DNA from: Polytrichum commune
Taxonomy: Eukaryota > Streptophyta > Polytrichopsida > Polytrichales > Polytrichaceae
Length of the DNA stretch: 64,000 nucleotides
NCBI GenBank assembly: GCA_950295325.1
Contig: OX485808.1
Span: 4,962,501 to 5,026,500 of the forward strand
Direction: 5' to 3'
Positions 12,501 to 25,239 of this stretch are shown here, piece by piece. The stretch's first letter is position 1; each line of letters starts with the position of its first letter. Position numbers and translations under genes: made by a program. Under the pieces are notes generated by a model, which ran no database searches, was not told the origin of the DNA, and saw only the letters and a program-made list of their open reading frames with translations.

Positions 12501-12644
12501 TCATTGGCAGGCTGTTTGTGCTGGCAGCCAACATAGTGCGAGTGCAAGCTCTAATATGATTAAATAGCAGATTGTACGTGAAGCTATATGAAGGCCAAGT
12601 TGTAGCCCTGACTGCGCAAGTGTTTTTGTGCAGATTTGCGGAGA

Positions 12645-15600
12645 ATGGATGCGGAATCATCTACTTCAGAGGAGGTGGTTTTCTAAACTTAGATGTTTAA
12701 CGTTGTATGTTGGAATATGTTTTATTAATGATAAGTGTGATGTGCAGGGGTCATCCCTTTCGGACGCAATATTCTCGGAAGATGAAACTGTTCCAGTTGA
12801 GGATATTGACCCCAATTGCAGTGGACTTCATAGGGATGATTGGGTGAACAAACCTGTTATGCTTGTGAACGAACGTGGACAGAATATGGCAAAAGGAATT
12901 TTCCGTAATGTAAACCCAATTGACTGCGTGGAAGACAAATGTTTGGGACCTGATCACGTTGGTGTCCTCATAATGGAGCCTATTGATGGCATGATGGACA
13001 TGGGGGCCATGTTTGCTTTGAGGGCCTGGCCAATTTCTCGTGTTTTTCACGATGGATGCACTCTGGCACATCACATCCTAGTTAGTGGCCACAGATTGCG
13101 GGCACAAACTAAGATGCTGGAGAAGCGAAGGAAGGAAGGGAAGAGGGCGTATGATACATCCCGGATATCAGAGCGTCGTAAGCCAACAAAAAAATCCCAA
13201 ATATTGACCAATGCAAGCATACAACAACTATCTGTAATTCTGTGTTGTGATCGCGAGTGCCTCAGATTCTTTCCCAGAGATGAGGCATTCGCTCTTCGAA
13301 CTGAATTTTATGATTGCTCCACAAGGATGAGGCATGCAAAACGTCTTGAGGTCCACGGACAAGTACATCCACTTCCGGGGGCGTGTACGAATGTCGTAAC
13401 ACTAAGTGGACGTGATATTTGCCTCATCGCATGGAGGCACATATTTGTAATATCAAAAACCGCGTTCTACAGAAATCGACAAGAATTCAATTGTGGGGTG
13501 CGACCACGAGACCATGGAAACTTGAACACCAAACGGTATCGTGTGTCCACACAGCAAGCCACTGCCATTCTTTCCAACCTCTTAGAGGACAAAGCGGACA
13601 TGATGCCCCATAAATCCCGCACTTTGCCTAACGGCACTCGAGTAGTGGAGATGGTTTTGCCTCGCGGAACAAAATGGAAGAAATTTTTGGAGACAATCAA
13701 CCAGGTTAGTATGCTCATGATGTTCCATTTATTCCGTTTTCAATGTTAGTCTGAGCCTCACAAATCAGAACACCTGGATTGAGGCAATGTCTAAATGTTG
13801 CATGTGGTATGATTTTCAGGTGAATGAAAAATGTGGGTTGCAACCAATTTCTCTTTCTACTCTGAGCCAAATAAGACATAATTATTTTAAGCACTACGTG
13901 ACAAAAAGAACAGGGGATAATTTTGCTCGCTGTGGGAAATGCGATTCACTTATGGCTATTATTCAACAACATGTTAAAGGTTCCGCCGCACACACCGGGT
14001 TTTCGAAGCAGTTGGAGAAGCACCAGGCACAGCAGGAATCCGCTCGTAATGCTTACCGCTGTATGAGAGCGTTGTCTATTGAGCATCCCCGCAAGGTTTT
14101 GACCATCATTCACGACAAAATGGACCATGGCAAAACTGCATCTCCATGCTTTGCTAACAAGAACAAAGACACTGATATGTTCACGAAACTACCACTTTCA
14201 GTGACAGGCATGATGGCTCATGGCCATGGAGATGAGAGATATGCTCATTATGCATTGGATTTGTATCCTGGTGATTGCAACCATACTGTGGGCTCATTTG
14301 CGAGGCTTCTTCGCGATTTGGAACAGCCCCCGGCTTCATCATCTCGCATGCTATTCCATGGTGCGGGTCGGTCGCCGCTTTATCGTGCTGTTCTTCATGG
14401 GAGTGATGTATGTTTGTCAGGATTACGACCTCCACCCAGTGAGCCTATTCCAGCTGTCTCGCTTCCACCTGTTTTGCATGTTCAACTCGATAATTGTTGG
14501 AAGGACAACAAGTGTAGATATGTGAAGGCATTTTGGTCCATGCTCACGGCCAAAGGTATATTCACGGAGGTCCACGTGTCTTACCTTTTAGTTGGTCATA
14601 CACATGATGACATTGATGCTTCATTTGGTAGATGGAGTATGGACTTGCGCGAACATGATTACCCCACTATCCCCTTGCTCATGAAATCATACATGGACAT
14701 GGAGAAGGTCCCTATCATCCCACATATGATAGAGGAGCTTCCAGATTGGAGGGCTTTTGTTAGTGAGTACATTCCTGATGGCCAAGACAAACTCATTGGC
14801 CATACGAAAGCCCAACAATTCAAATTTGTTGTACGGGATGATGGTTGGCCCGTCATGCATTACAAGGTGCTTAGTACGCATGATGAATGGTTGCCCAAGG
14901 ATGGCATATTGATGTGGAAATCCAACATAAAGGGGGAGCCAGTTTTCCCACCTGGGGAACCTTACCCTGCTAAACCTCGAGAAATGGCAAAACTGGACGA
15001 TGTTCTTGTTGGGTTGCAAGGGTTTGTTGACTACTGGCAATCTATATGTGACCATGACATGACCGGAGCATATAGGGGCTCACAAACACATCTTTTACAA
15101 TACTGGACTGGGGTACTGGAGGCATTACGGGCACCCCTCACAAATGTGTACACTGCGGGATTGGCACTCCAAGAGGGATTCTGGCCATCCTCCCGAATCG
15201 AATTGGACGCACATCCTTTCATGAATACTGGTGAACTTCGTGAGGAGCACCAACCAAATGACCATTATGTGGGCCCCTCTAACCTTCGACCTGCACCTGC
15301 TTTCCGCATTGCCGACAACGTGCATGAGGGGCATTTCCTCATTCTTCGACCCCAAGATCAAGACATTGATAGACCCATTTGGGTGTGCCGAGCTTTGTGT
15401 CCACCAAACTTGAACGTCACTGGGGACCATCCCCGTCAGATTCTGGTACAGTGGTTCACTCCCACTTCAACTGCTAGAGACATAACAAGGAAATACCATG
15501 GTTGGGACTCCAACAGGAACTTCAAGTGGAAAGCCGATTCGAAATATTCCATCCCCGACTGGCAACCAATTGACTGCATCTTGGCAGCATGGCCTCTACC

Positions 15601-15823
15601 TGCACATGAAGATGTTGAGCCCCTTAAGATTACTATTCCACCAGAGCAGATTGAATTTGCCAAAGACAACCTTCGCCGTTGTTCTGAGCAAGAGCGCGGA
15701 GGGATGGCGGTTGAGGAGGACGTTGATCTGCCGAGTGCGCGACGAGTAGGTCGTGGACGTGGAACTGGAGGTCGTGGACGTGCAACTGGTAGACGGGGAG
15801 CTCGGGGCAACCCTTCCTCGTAA
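12645..15823 (+). CDS. Family A DUF7869-type protein, candidate transposase (exons 12645-12674, 12748-13704, 13820-15823)
   Basis: Three phase-0 exons with GT..AG introns give about 996 residues. The start ATG follows an AG acceptor (TTGTGCAG) and opens with MDAESSTSEE. Visible landmarks are a Cys-rich region (CCDRECLRFFP), a zinc-ligand-like stretch around CGKCDSL with later His residues, HDKMDH, VQLDN, and HTHDDIDASFGRW. I recognise these as DUF7869, a widespread eukaryotic domain often found in repeats. The spaced acidic residues (HDKMD, QLDN, HDDID) fit an RNase H-like DD(D/E) core, which is inference. The C-terminus is basic and Gly/Arg-rich. The frame is intact. Unlike the family B copy at 37849 there is no intron before the conserved G-M-[MI]-A-H-G-H-G motif. 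Confidence 0.75.
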
Positions 15824-16239
15824 TGCGAGACTGGAAAACCCACATCGTATTCGTCACACAATGATTCATGATTAGATGTGATTTCCTTGACAATGTGAGA
15901 CACCACATCAAATACTCCGGTGATTGGTACTAATTTTTTTGGGGTGGTTCCTCAATGGGAGACCATCATGGCTCCTCTCAGACATGTGGGTGCAATTTTT
16001 GTTGATTTCAACACTATGACCAGCTAAATGGAACCCCATTGTGGGCACGGTATACCCGTGCAACTCTTAATGAAAACCACTAGCATTATAGAGGGCGGGT
16101 TCATTTATCTAATGTGAAGTGTTGTAATTTGAACTTTGAAGTATGTAATGCAAGGTCTGTCCTTTGTATTTGGATGTAGTTGGCATGACTTGTATTAATG
16201 AGCCCTCGGTCTGTCACTGTGCACACCACAAACACCCCT

Positions 16240-16560
16240 TCTATCACGTTTGCAAACCACACTACCCTGGCGCGACCACACACCGTTCCCACGTAGCCAC
16301 AAAATGTCTTCTTGTTCCCCCGTTCCACAGTGCGCACATGCGTTCCCATAGAGCGTTCCCAACGTTCCCCTAGAGAGTTCACACGTTCCCATATAGAGTT
16401 CCCACGTTCCCGTAGAGTTTTTATGCGTTCGCTCTAACGTTCCCATAAATAGGTTCCCACGTGCGCATCTGGCATTCACATGGTCTAACTTCATTGTTCC
16501 CACGTTCCCACAAGCTAGTTGCATGTTCCTGGGAGCAATAAATATGTTCCCATGTCCCCA
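16240..16560. repeat. Subterminal GTTCCC repeats of family A element
   Basis: About fifteen CGTTCCCA/AGTTCCCA units, some in the form GTTCCCACGTTCCC, lead up to the terminus at 16594-16621. The same unit precedes the terminus at 10938. Subterminal repeats are typical transposase-binding regions in several DNA transposon groups. Confidence 0.75.
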
Positions 16561-16593
16561 AAATGTAAAAAAATCTTCACTTTGGGACTCCCA

Positions 16594-16621
16594 AAAGTCC
16601 CGAAATGTTTAATATAGTGTA
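16594..16621 (+). mobile_element. Family A element terminus (second copy)
   Basis: 27 bp (AAAGTCCCGAAATG...AATATAGTGT) identical to 10938-10964 and in the same orientation. It lies about 770 bp past the stop of the DUF7869-type gene, as the family B terminus lies about 530 bp past its DUF7869 gene. Confidence 0.65.
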
Positions 16622-16678
16622 GTTCCCCTTATAATATCCCATGAAGATTACAGAAAGATAATTCTTTAGAAATGCCAT

Positions 16679-16867
16679 GTTGTTAAGAAGTGGACAACAT
16701 ATACTATAGAGGGCTCTCTATTCCACCACAAAATAATCATTTTCCCTTTATTTTTGCCATGTGTCATGCTCACATTCGCTAAGACCACTTGTATCCCACA
16801 TGGAAACTACATTCTGGCACATGTAAAGATGAAATAGAGAGCCCTCTGTAGGTAGTCTAACAACAAG
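16679..16867. mobile_element. MITE-like hairpin element
   Basis: About 190 bp with imperfect inverted ends (TGTTGTTAAGA ... AGAGGGCTCTCTATT against AATAGAGAGCCCTCTGTA ... TAACAACAAG). It has no coding capacity. Confidence 0.65.
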
Positions 16868-16934
16868 AAGTAAAATCTACCTTCCTTCCCTCCCTACCAT
16901 CTTGTCTTCCTTCCTCTCTTCCACAAAGCTTTCC

Positions 16935-17347
16935 ACATGGGGAGATCACTTCATTGTCAAGTTGACACCACGTGCGGACAAAGTTTGCTACCCCTATATT
17001 ACATGCCATATATAATTTTAAATTTTATGATATTTTTCCTACATATACATAACCATTGATAGTATCTTTTGTATACTTTTTTGAAATTTTTAGTCATCTT
17101 TGTTTTTTTTAGTAATTTTTTTAGTTCAATTATGTGTCATTCTAGTTAGAAATGGTATGTTTTATGAAAAAAACAAATCATCAAATTTAGTTACCACTTT
17201 TGACTATGTGATAGGTACTATGTATATCTACTCATGAAATTTTTTTGATAAAATTTTGACCCATTTTGGTGGTGCAACTTACCAAAAGAAGATTGTTTTT
17301 GGTCGCACGTGGTGTTCAACTTGACAATGGAGTGATCTACCCGTGGC
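16935..17347. mobile_element. MITE with GATCACT..CCACGTGCGG inverted ends
   Basis: Left end GGAGATCACTTCATTGTCAA..CCACGTGCGG is matched in inverted form by CGCACGTGG..TTGACAATGGAGTGATCTACC on the right. A related element with the same end motifs is at 56036-56653. Confidence 0.7.
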
Positions 17348-18786
17348 TTTCCACCTCTCTTTCCCTTCCTTCCTACATGATGCATTGAACCTTGGGTCTC
17401 TCCTTGTGGTCATATGCATGTTATGAGTCTCTAGAAGATTACAAGATTAGGAGTATGTGTTCCACGGAAAAAAAAGACATGTAAAAAGTGATGACATAAC
17501 TAATGAAAATAATTAATAAAACAACATGCACTACTATTCAATACAAGCAATACTACATTAGAAACCTTCATTGTGCAATGCATCGAGTCAATTTGGATTC
17601 AATGGTCATGAATATTGTCCCACAATTACGTACATGTCATTGCATCTTGCTCTTATTGGTTGTTGCTATTTAGTTTCTAAACTTTTCTACGACTCTCAAG
17701 CCCACACTAATGTTGAGCCCAAATGGAAAAAGACTTAACACAATTTAAGACATTATGTAATCTAGCATAGATGGACTTGATAACTAACAAGAAAAGAGTG
17801 GCTCATCATCCACCTACTCGCAATTGTCATAATCATAATCAATCAACTCATGGACAAAGTCTGGGATTTATGAATGATGTTGCATCTCATGGATGACAAA
17901 TTGCAAGGACTTTTAATAGCTCATCTGCTCTTGGTAGAGTGATCATTTATGATGAAACAATGAAACTACCACGCAAGCACTGTCAAGTAGGTCTTCAAAG
18001 AAAAAGACTTGGTGTTGGTGTTTGAATTGGAAGAAAACCTGATGAATTATGTAATGAATTGCTTCAATTAAACATTTTATCACATTCTCAAATTGAATAG
18101 GACAACTCACATGGAAGACATCTATATATATATATATATATATACTGGTGCACCCAACCAAGTCTGCAACCTACGGAAAACTATAGCTATGGTGAATATA
18201 TACAATGTCATGATAATCTTTTTCAAAGGCACTTGGGGTTCACAAATTCAAGATGGTCGTTGTTGTTGGTCCATCACGGACATGGCTCGCCAACTTCAAA
18301 AGACGATTATTTGTAATCAGGACTCAATTTAGATCTATATGACTTGGTTCCTAAAATGTTGAAGGTGAAGAAGGTCTAAGCTATCTACCGGAGAAGTTGT
18401 TCGCTCGGTCCAAATTTTGTACATAATAAAATGTTGAATGCAAGAAACGCAACATCCCCAACTTACTTGTGATGACCTGCACAGTCCAGCAAACGAAGCC
18501 AACATCTTATACACAACATGATAGAAGCGAATATGTGCTGTTTATATTGGACATTTTAATCTACCCCTTCCATAACATGTTTCAACTTCCAAGTCATTCA
18601 TGGTATTATGACCCACAGTATAGTTTCTACTGAATTGCCACTACTTCTCGATAAGTTATGAAATGGAAAGGGAGAGTAATTAATCAGGAGGTACTAATAA
18701 ATCCACATTCAACACAATGTCATCAAGGGAGGAACTCATAGATGATGCATCTAAGAATTTTTGATATGGTGAAGGACCTACCGTTT
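17348..18786. other. Non-coding stretch before DUF247 pseudogene
   Basis: AT-rich with no gene recognised. It contains a (TA)n run at 18121-18144. Confidence 0.5.
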
Positions 18787-18806
18787 CTTCCTTAACAGTT
18801 TGTTGT

Positions 18807-20158
18807 TTAGTGAGGAAACTGTGGTTTCATCCCATTTGAACCAATTACGGCCGTGTAAGTTTGAATGCATGTGGCGATTGTTACCAAGCTGATTGTCAGA
18901 ACAGATAGTACAAGCCAAGGTCGAGAGCAGAATGCCTTCTTGAACTCGAACCAGTACAAATTTCTCTTTGATTTAGCAAACTCGTTGATTGACTTCAAAG
19001 TTGTATGTAGCTTCTCTGACACATGTGGGAGATACGTTTGATTCTTAATTCGCTTCCATATTCTGTGGTCGCCTAGTCCATCGTCGTCCAGATTGTTCCC
19101 AAGAACACCGGAATCAACTAGAAGTTTGAAGTCATCTTCGGTTTTCACCAAGTCATCCATAATCGTTGTGCAAGAGTTAGCTCTCCATTCTGTGAGATAG
19201 AGATCTTCGTAAACTACAAGTTTGCGTAAACACACTTCTGTTAAATCATCTACATCGATGACTGGAATTGTCAAGCACCCATTTTCAAATACAATATCTC
19301 TAGTAGCTGAAGGAATATGTAGGTAGGGTTTTGAAGCTGCAGGTTCTGTGTCCTTCGATCCACACAATATGTAGTGCGTCAAATCCATGTTGTGATGGAG
19401 TTTGTTGAAAACACCATTTGTTGAAATACCTTCTCTAAGCTTCTCAATGTGTTCTTTCCAAAGGGGAAATCAAGGTCTCTCGATATGACACCAAAAGAAT
19501 AAAAACTGTGAAGAGCTATCATTGTAGCATGCCAAAACCTTGTGTCCCATTCTGGTAACTTCATTTCTTCGGAACCACAGACTGTAATGTCCCTCAGCTT
19601 CTCAATGACCCTTTTCAATAATTCGAAAGGCACTTGATTCTCCACCAGAAGCATGTCGTGCCGCATTGTTAGCGTGTTATCTCTGTCTTTAAATATGTCG
19701 CCGAAAGAAGGAACAAATCGATCGCATTCGACATCAAGGATCGTATGACTCATATATTGCAAATATGCAACTAAACATAGAGCATCTAGAGTCAAAAGCC
19801 ACCTTATCTCCTCCAGAGTGTAAGGAGGACGGGAACAATCCGTTGCACCATAGTACATGAAGTGTAAACTCTTAGGATCCGGTACCACACTCTCACAAAA
19901 TTCAGTCCATTGAGTCCTGGTGAGACCAAGTTTCTTTGCTACACGGATCTTCACGCTTTCGGTGCCACCGATATCCAACACACGACGGTTGTGTAGCCCA
20001 AATCGCCACTCAATGGGCTGAAAATGCTTTGAGTTGGCCACATATATATCCGGGACCTTTCTGATAAAGAATTCTGGTGTACGATTATCATCATCTTCTT
20101 CAAGGGCACCTTGGACTTGACAGATCCAATCGCTTGCTGTTCGGACCATCGTGGACAT
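18807..20158 (-). pseudogene. DUF247-type gene, frameshifted copy
   Basis: It matches the intact copy at 49006-50412 along its length. A one-base deletion near 19460 (TTTCCAAAGG where D2 has CTTCCACAAGG) splits the frame. About 51 bp are missing near 19305, removing 17 residues after LHIPSAT. DUF247 landmarks remain: the MRHDMLLVENQVPFELL segment, IPSAT, FENGCL, and a C-terminal membrane helix before the stop. Use of the ATG at 20158 rather than an upstream start follows D2. It is probably a non-functional duplicate. Confidence 0.85.
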
Positions 20159-20179
20159 GATGGATAAATCTGCAATCAC

Positions 20180-21160
20180 GTTACATCCTCCAAAATGATC
20201 ATGCCAGATATCTGATAACCTGAGCCTATCTATTTAGATGCACATACACAAATCAATCAGCAAACATGTGTTGACTGCAAGAGATCAGTCGGGGACAAGG
20301 TGAAGAGTCGGATGAGTAAGTAGCATTATTCTTACACACTTTACAGGAGGTGCTTTGGAGGTGGCCTAGAATTAGTAAAATTGCAGCACTTGTCTAGGAG
20401 GAAACCTTGAATAATCGAAGCATGGAGCAATGAAACTAAGCTTCTAAGTAGGAGCGGATATAGATCTGGGATGATTGTTTAGTGGTAAGAATCTGGGAAC
20501 AAACTTATCTGACAGTAGATTAAATCGTATTTGACAAGTAGTTGATACGACAAAGGAGACTATGAACTAGATAAGCAAGGAGAGGAAAGTGGATGGCTAG
20601 CCGCTCTCGAGTTGGTTATTAGCTCATGGATAGAATCTGAGAATTATGGATGATATCGTGGCTTTCATGGATGTAAGATTGTGACAAGTTATGATCTAAC
20701 CCTTCAGTTCTTAAATGAGCAATTAATTATGAGCATCTAGAGTTTTAGAGGCTCTAGTGGATAGGGTACATCAGTCCCTCACCATATCTAAAGTTGCAGG
20801 TTCGCATCATTTTACAATCTCATACTCCTGGATTTGGAACGCGTTTGAGTGGCGATGTAAGATGTTTTCAACTCTTAATCAAAGCCCTCTTTAGAGTTGA
20901 GGGTTCAAACTTGCAATTTTTGGGTATTTGATACTTGGATTTTACAAGATTTCATCCATCAAACTTTTGAGAACTTGATCAGTCTTCAAATTCTCCATAG
21001 ATTGAACAAGTATACAATGGTCCTTCTTACATGTCAAATTATATTAAGGGGGGAATGATACTTATAAAACAAAGGAGATGAGCTCATGACACATCAAAGC
21101 ATGCTTAAATGCATGGATGGTTTGGGGTCCACAAAATGAGAGCTTGAACTCTCAACATTC
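20180..21160. other. 5' flank of DUF247 copy D1
   Basis: Duplicated at about 50413-51400 with scattered substitutions. An AG acceptor (TGATTGCAG) just upstream of the ATG suggests a 5' UTR intron. No other gene is seen. Confidence 0.5.
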
Positions 21161-21650
21161 CTAAGCGACCGCCATGAGATAGCATTCATGGAGAGCTTGT
21201 CTTAGACTTTCCACATGGGATCCATCAAGATGCCATCTCAACACTATTAACAAAATAAATAGTTGAAGGTCCCAAGTAGAAAGCTCAAGTGTAAAGTGAA
21301 CAAGCATGACTAAGAAACACCCTTCCGCTAATGAGAATCTGAACTGCCTTGTTGGAGCTCTCAACCTCTCTTGTGTAAATGTTGCCTTTTAGCCTCAAAT
21401 CAATCTCCGCCATGAGACAACGTTCATGAAGAGCTTGTCTTAAACTTTCCACATGGGATTCATCAAGATGCCATCTTAACGCTATTAACAAAATAAATAG
21501 TTGAAGGCCCCAAGTGGAAAGCTCAAATGTAAAGTGAACAAGCTTGACTAAGAAACACCCTTGCTTCCGCTAATGAGAATCCGAACTTCCTTGTTGGAGC
21601 TCTCAACCTCTCTAGTGCAAATGTTGCCTTTAGCCTCACATCAATCTCCT
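21161..21650. repeat. Tandem duplication, about 250-bp unit
   Basis: Two units share CCATGAGA.A.C.TTCATG.AGAGCTTGTCTTA, CCACATGGGAT and AGAATC.GAACT.CCTTGTTGGAGCTCTCAACC. The corresponding D2 region (51408-51690) has a single unit, so the duplication followed the segmental duplication or was lost in D2. Confidence 0.85.
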
Positions 21651-22203
21651 TTGAGATGCACATGACTGGCAGGACACCAAGACCCCCCTGAAGGCTCGCA
21701 AGCTATACATGGACATGAGAGCTACGGACACCCAAAACCTCCTTGAAAACACACGCCCTTCGTTAGCGAGCCGCCACAACATGCCATATTATTCAACACA
21801 ATATTGAACGAGTAAAGACAGATCAGGGTTCCAGACTCAAGCACCTCACTGAAGGGCCAAACCAGAGGTCCTGATGAAACGTTCTGCCAAATGAACGTCC
21901 TTAAGTTCCAGACTCCTCACAGTTTGTGGCTCGAGCATCCGTTGCCAAGTGCAATGGCGACAGCCGCAGCAGCAGATCATTGAAAGTTCCACTCTCCCAC
22001 ACACTTGACTTGCGTGGGTTAGAAAGTGCACTGGTGAGAGCACATACTCACGTTCTAGATTCCACACAAGCCTACTTGCCACTAATGATGCAGATCAGGC
22101 CTCTTATACTAAATTCAAGTTCTAAGAAGTCGGCCACTTCATACTTGGGAGAGAGAGAGAGAGACCAGGCGATTGATCTAAATCCTTAACTCTAAGAAGC
22201 TGA

Positions 22204-23349
22204 CGCTAACCGCTCCCCTACGAACAAACTTTCGGGGTAAGGAATGAAGGCAAGACAAGGGCCGCTGCCCGCCACCGAGGAAAAAAACATTCGATTATGC
22301 TTTTAATCCCACCGAAAATTCGCTGCTCGTCCTGCCCGATTTCAAAAAAAACTTTGGCACAGGTCATCTTGTTCACAAAACTCATATTGAGTGTATGTCA
22401 ACTTCAAGGTCCAAAATCCAATGTGTATATGTTCACTTTCAATTAATAAATAAGCAATTGATTGGTTTTTTAATTCTTAATCGAAACCGTCAATAAAGCA
22501 TGTAATCATCTTGGAAGTAAGAAATATGAAAAAAAAAATCCTCATTAGCAATGAGGTGATGCATTTTTAGACTTATCATTTGAAAGGGCTTTTGTCATTT
22601 TATAATGGAATTTAGAAAAAATGCTCTTGTTTTAGCTTTTAAAATTTTAATAATCAATTATTGTCCTCTCCTTTCACAAACATTCATACACGTTTAAACT
22701 AATTAAGAGAGATTGAATGTATGTAATTCAAGCTAATTATGTAAAATGTGCTTAGTTACATTCAATCACGAATAATTAGTTTGAATGTGTGAATAAATTA
22801 GCAAATGCGCTTACCTGAAGGGAAATTCGCTTAATTACTTATAATCACACTTAAATTAGCTTGAATGTGAATGAATTTTTGTGACAGGTGAGGACATAAA
22901 TGAAATTTAGATTAAAAAAGGACGATAAACTAAGCAGATTTTCTTGAGTTCAATTATAAAATGACAAAAGTCCTTTCAAATGATAAGTCTAAAAATTTAT
23001 CATCTCATTGCTAATGAGGGATTTTTTTTCATATTTCTTACTTCCAAGTTTGTTACATGCTTTATTGACAGTTTCACTTCAGGAATGAAAGCCTGATCAA
23101 TTGCGTATTTATTAAGTGGAAGTGAACATGTATATTGGACTTTGGACTTTGAAGTTGAGATACACTCAATATAGGTTTTGTGGACAAGGCAACATTCAAG
23201 AATGCAAGGACAAAATTTTGTTTTTTTGTTCTTTTTTGAAGTTGGATAGGTCGGACAACATTTTTGGTCAAATAAAAAAAAAACTGAGAATTTTTTGTCA
23301 GGGGTTGCCCAAGAGTCGCTTCCCTGAAAGTTCACAGGGAAAGGGTTAG
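22204..23349. mobile_element. Long-inverted-arm AT-rich element 1
   Basis: Left end GCTAACC..CCCCTACGAAC..CTTTCGGGG is mirrored at the right end (CCCTGAAAGTTCACAGGG..GGTTAGC). The arms of about 400 bp stay alignable inward through TTCACTT..AATAAATAAGCAATTGA and the CAATAAAGCATGTAA segment. It has no coding capacity, so it resembles a non-autonomous foldback or MITE. Confidence 0.75.
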
Positions 23350-23380
23350 CATCCCTTGGACCAAAACCCAGCAGACATCA

Positions 23381-24537
23381 AACACCCCCCTACGGACTTT
23401 CGGGGATATTAGATCCAGGCGGGGGTAGCTCTCCCAGGAAATTTGTAGAACCTAACCAAAAACTACTGCCCGCCTCGCCCAACTTCAAAAAAAATATTAC
23501 CCTTGTATTTTTGAAGGCCGCTTGACTTCAAATCTCATATTAAGTGTACTTCACCTTCAAGATTCAAAATCCAATACATATGTTCACTTTCATTAAGTAA
23601 ATAAGCAATTGACTGGGATACCATCATCAAAGTGAAGCCGTCAATAAAGCATATAATTGACTTGGAAGTCAAAAATATTACAAAACCCTCACTAGCACTG
23701 AGGTTATAATTTTTGTGACTTACAATTTGAAATTGTCTTTGTCATTCTAAAATGACACTTAAATTAGTGTGCTGATTTAGTATGCATATTTTATTATATT
23801 TTAGGTCATGTTGTCTACTTTCACAGGTATTCATATGCATTCATTGATTAATTAAAACTGGAATTAATTCCAGAAATTGAATATTAGAATTACTTCACTG
23901 GAAATAATTCCAGAAACTAATTATTATAATTAATTCCATAAATTAATTAATTACAGTAAGTTCATTATAAAATAATTAGTTTGACTTAATTAGGTTTACT
24001 TAATTTGGTAAACATACTCTCTTATTTATTTGGGATTAATTAGAATTAATTACATTCAATCACACTTAATTATTTTGAATACATATGAATACATGTGAAA
24101 ACATACGAAATTACTTAAAATATTATAAACTATATATATTAAATCATCACACTAATTTAAGTGTCATTTTAGAATGACAAAGACAATTTCAAATTGTAAG
24201 TCACAAAAATTATAACCTCAGTGCTAGTGAGGGTTTTGTAATATTTTTGACTTCCAAATCAATTACATGTTTTATTGACAGTTTCACTTTGATGATGGTA
24301 TCCCAATCAATTGCTTATTTACTTAATGAAAGTGAACATATATATTGGATTTTGAATCTTGAAGGTGAAGTACACTTAATATGAAATTTGAAGTCAAGCG
24401 GCCTTCAAAAATACAAGGGCAATATTTTTTTCGAAGTTGGACGAGACGGGCAATAGTTTTCGGTCGGATTTAGAAATTTCCCGGGAGGGCTGCCCCCGCC
24501 CGGATCTAACACCCCCGAAAGTTCGTAAGGGGGTGTT
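23381..24537. mobile_element. Long-inverted-arm AT-rich element 2
   Basis: Ends AACACCCCCCTACGGACTTT and the inverted GTTCGTAAGGGGGTGTT. Arms of about 400 bp are highly similar, including CCTCACTAGCACTGAGGTTATAA on the left and its complement on the right. Flanking TCAA on both sides could be a target duplication. It is clearly of the same family as element 1. Confidence 0.8.
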
Positions 24538-24547
24538 CAATGGGGGG

Positions 24548-24698
24548 ACGTTAAATACCCCCCCACGAACTTTTCGGACTGTCAGAGTCGGGCTGGGGCA
24601 GCCGCCCGGCCAAAAAATCTGAATTTTCTGGACCCGACCGAAAACTGCTGCCCGCCCGCCCGATTTCGAAAAAACCATTGCCCTTGCATTCTTGAAGG
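24548..24698. mobile_element. Long-inverted-arm element 3, left part, split by giant element
   Basis: Starts CGTTAAATACCCCCCCACGAACTTTTCGG, continues with the GCTGCCCGCC..CCCGATTTC arm motif and breaks at CTTGAAGG. The arm resumes at 41448 (AAGGCCACTTACTCACAAATC..TATTGAGTGCACTTCACCTT), as expected if the giant element inserted here. Confidence 0.75.
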
Positions 24699-24726
24699 AA
24701 CACTATATTCGTTAAATTGAGACTTT
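24699..24726 (+). repeat. Left terminal inverted repeat of giant element 1
   Basis: 28 bp starting AACACTATATTCG and ending GAGACTTT, an exact complement of 41420-41447. Confidence 0.9.
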
Positions 24727-24859
24727 TTGGGCATTTTGAGACATTCACAGAAATAAGAACAAGGATAAATGGAACACATATTGGAGAAAGTTGTAAGATG
24801 CGAACACTTTGAAGCGGGTGTTTAGAACAAGAACCCCGTTAATAACTCAATATTTGGGA

Positions 24860-25100
24860 TTGTTTAGGGTGGGCAATCCAAACCTTAGGCCAAGTTGAAG
24901 GGGAAATCTTAAAAAATTCATATTATCGCACAAAAACTTGTATGAATATGGTTTAGGTAGGGCAATCCAAACCATAGATCATATTGAAGGGGAAATATGT
25001 GAACCAATATAATATAACATACAAAATATTCCAAACTCATATTTGTGATGGTTTAGGTAGGGCAATCCAAACCTTAGACCATATGGAAGGGGAAATCATG
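24860..25100. repeat. Subterminal repeats, left end of giant element 1
   Basis: Three units spaced about 90-100 bp apart share TTTAGG.(A/G)GGGCAATCCAAACC followed by TTAG.CCA.(A/G)TTGAAGGGGAAAT. They lie between the terminus and the first coding exon. Confidence 0.8.
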
Positions 25101-25239
25101 TGACACTTATATTATTGCAAAAAAAAAACATACAAAGTGTGGCATGTAAAATGCATAGCATGCTAACACAACACATCCATTGGATAGTGCGACCCAAAAT
25201 GTTCTTGCCTATGGCCCAAAACCGTACGCCTACTATGGC

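Larger units (their letters stand above)
18787..21730. repeat. Segmental duplication copy D1 (DUF247 region)
   Basis: Collinear with 48982-51753 in the same orientation, covering the DUF247 gene, its 5' flank and a further 1.5 kb. Homology ends at GCTACGGACA (about 21730 and 51753). D1 carries an extra tandem copy of about 250 bp at 21161-21650 that D2 lacks. Confidence 0.9.
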
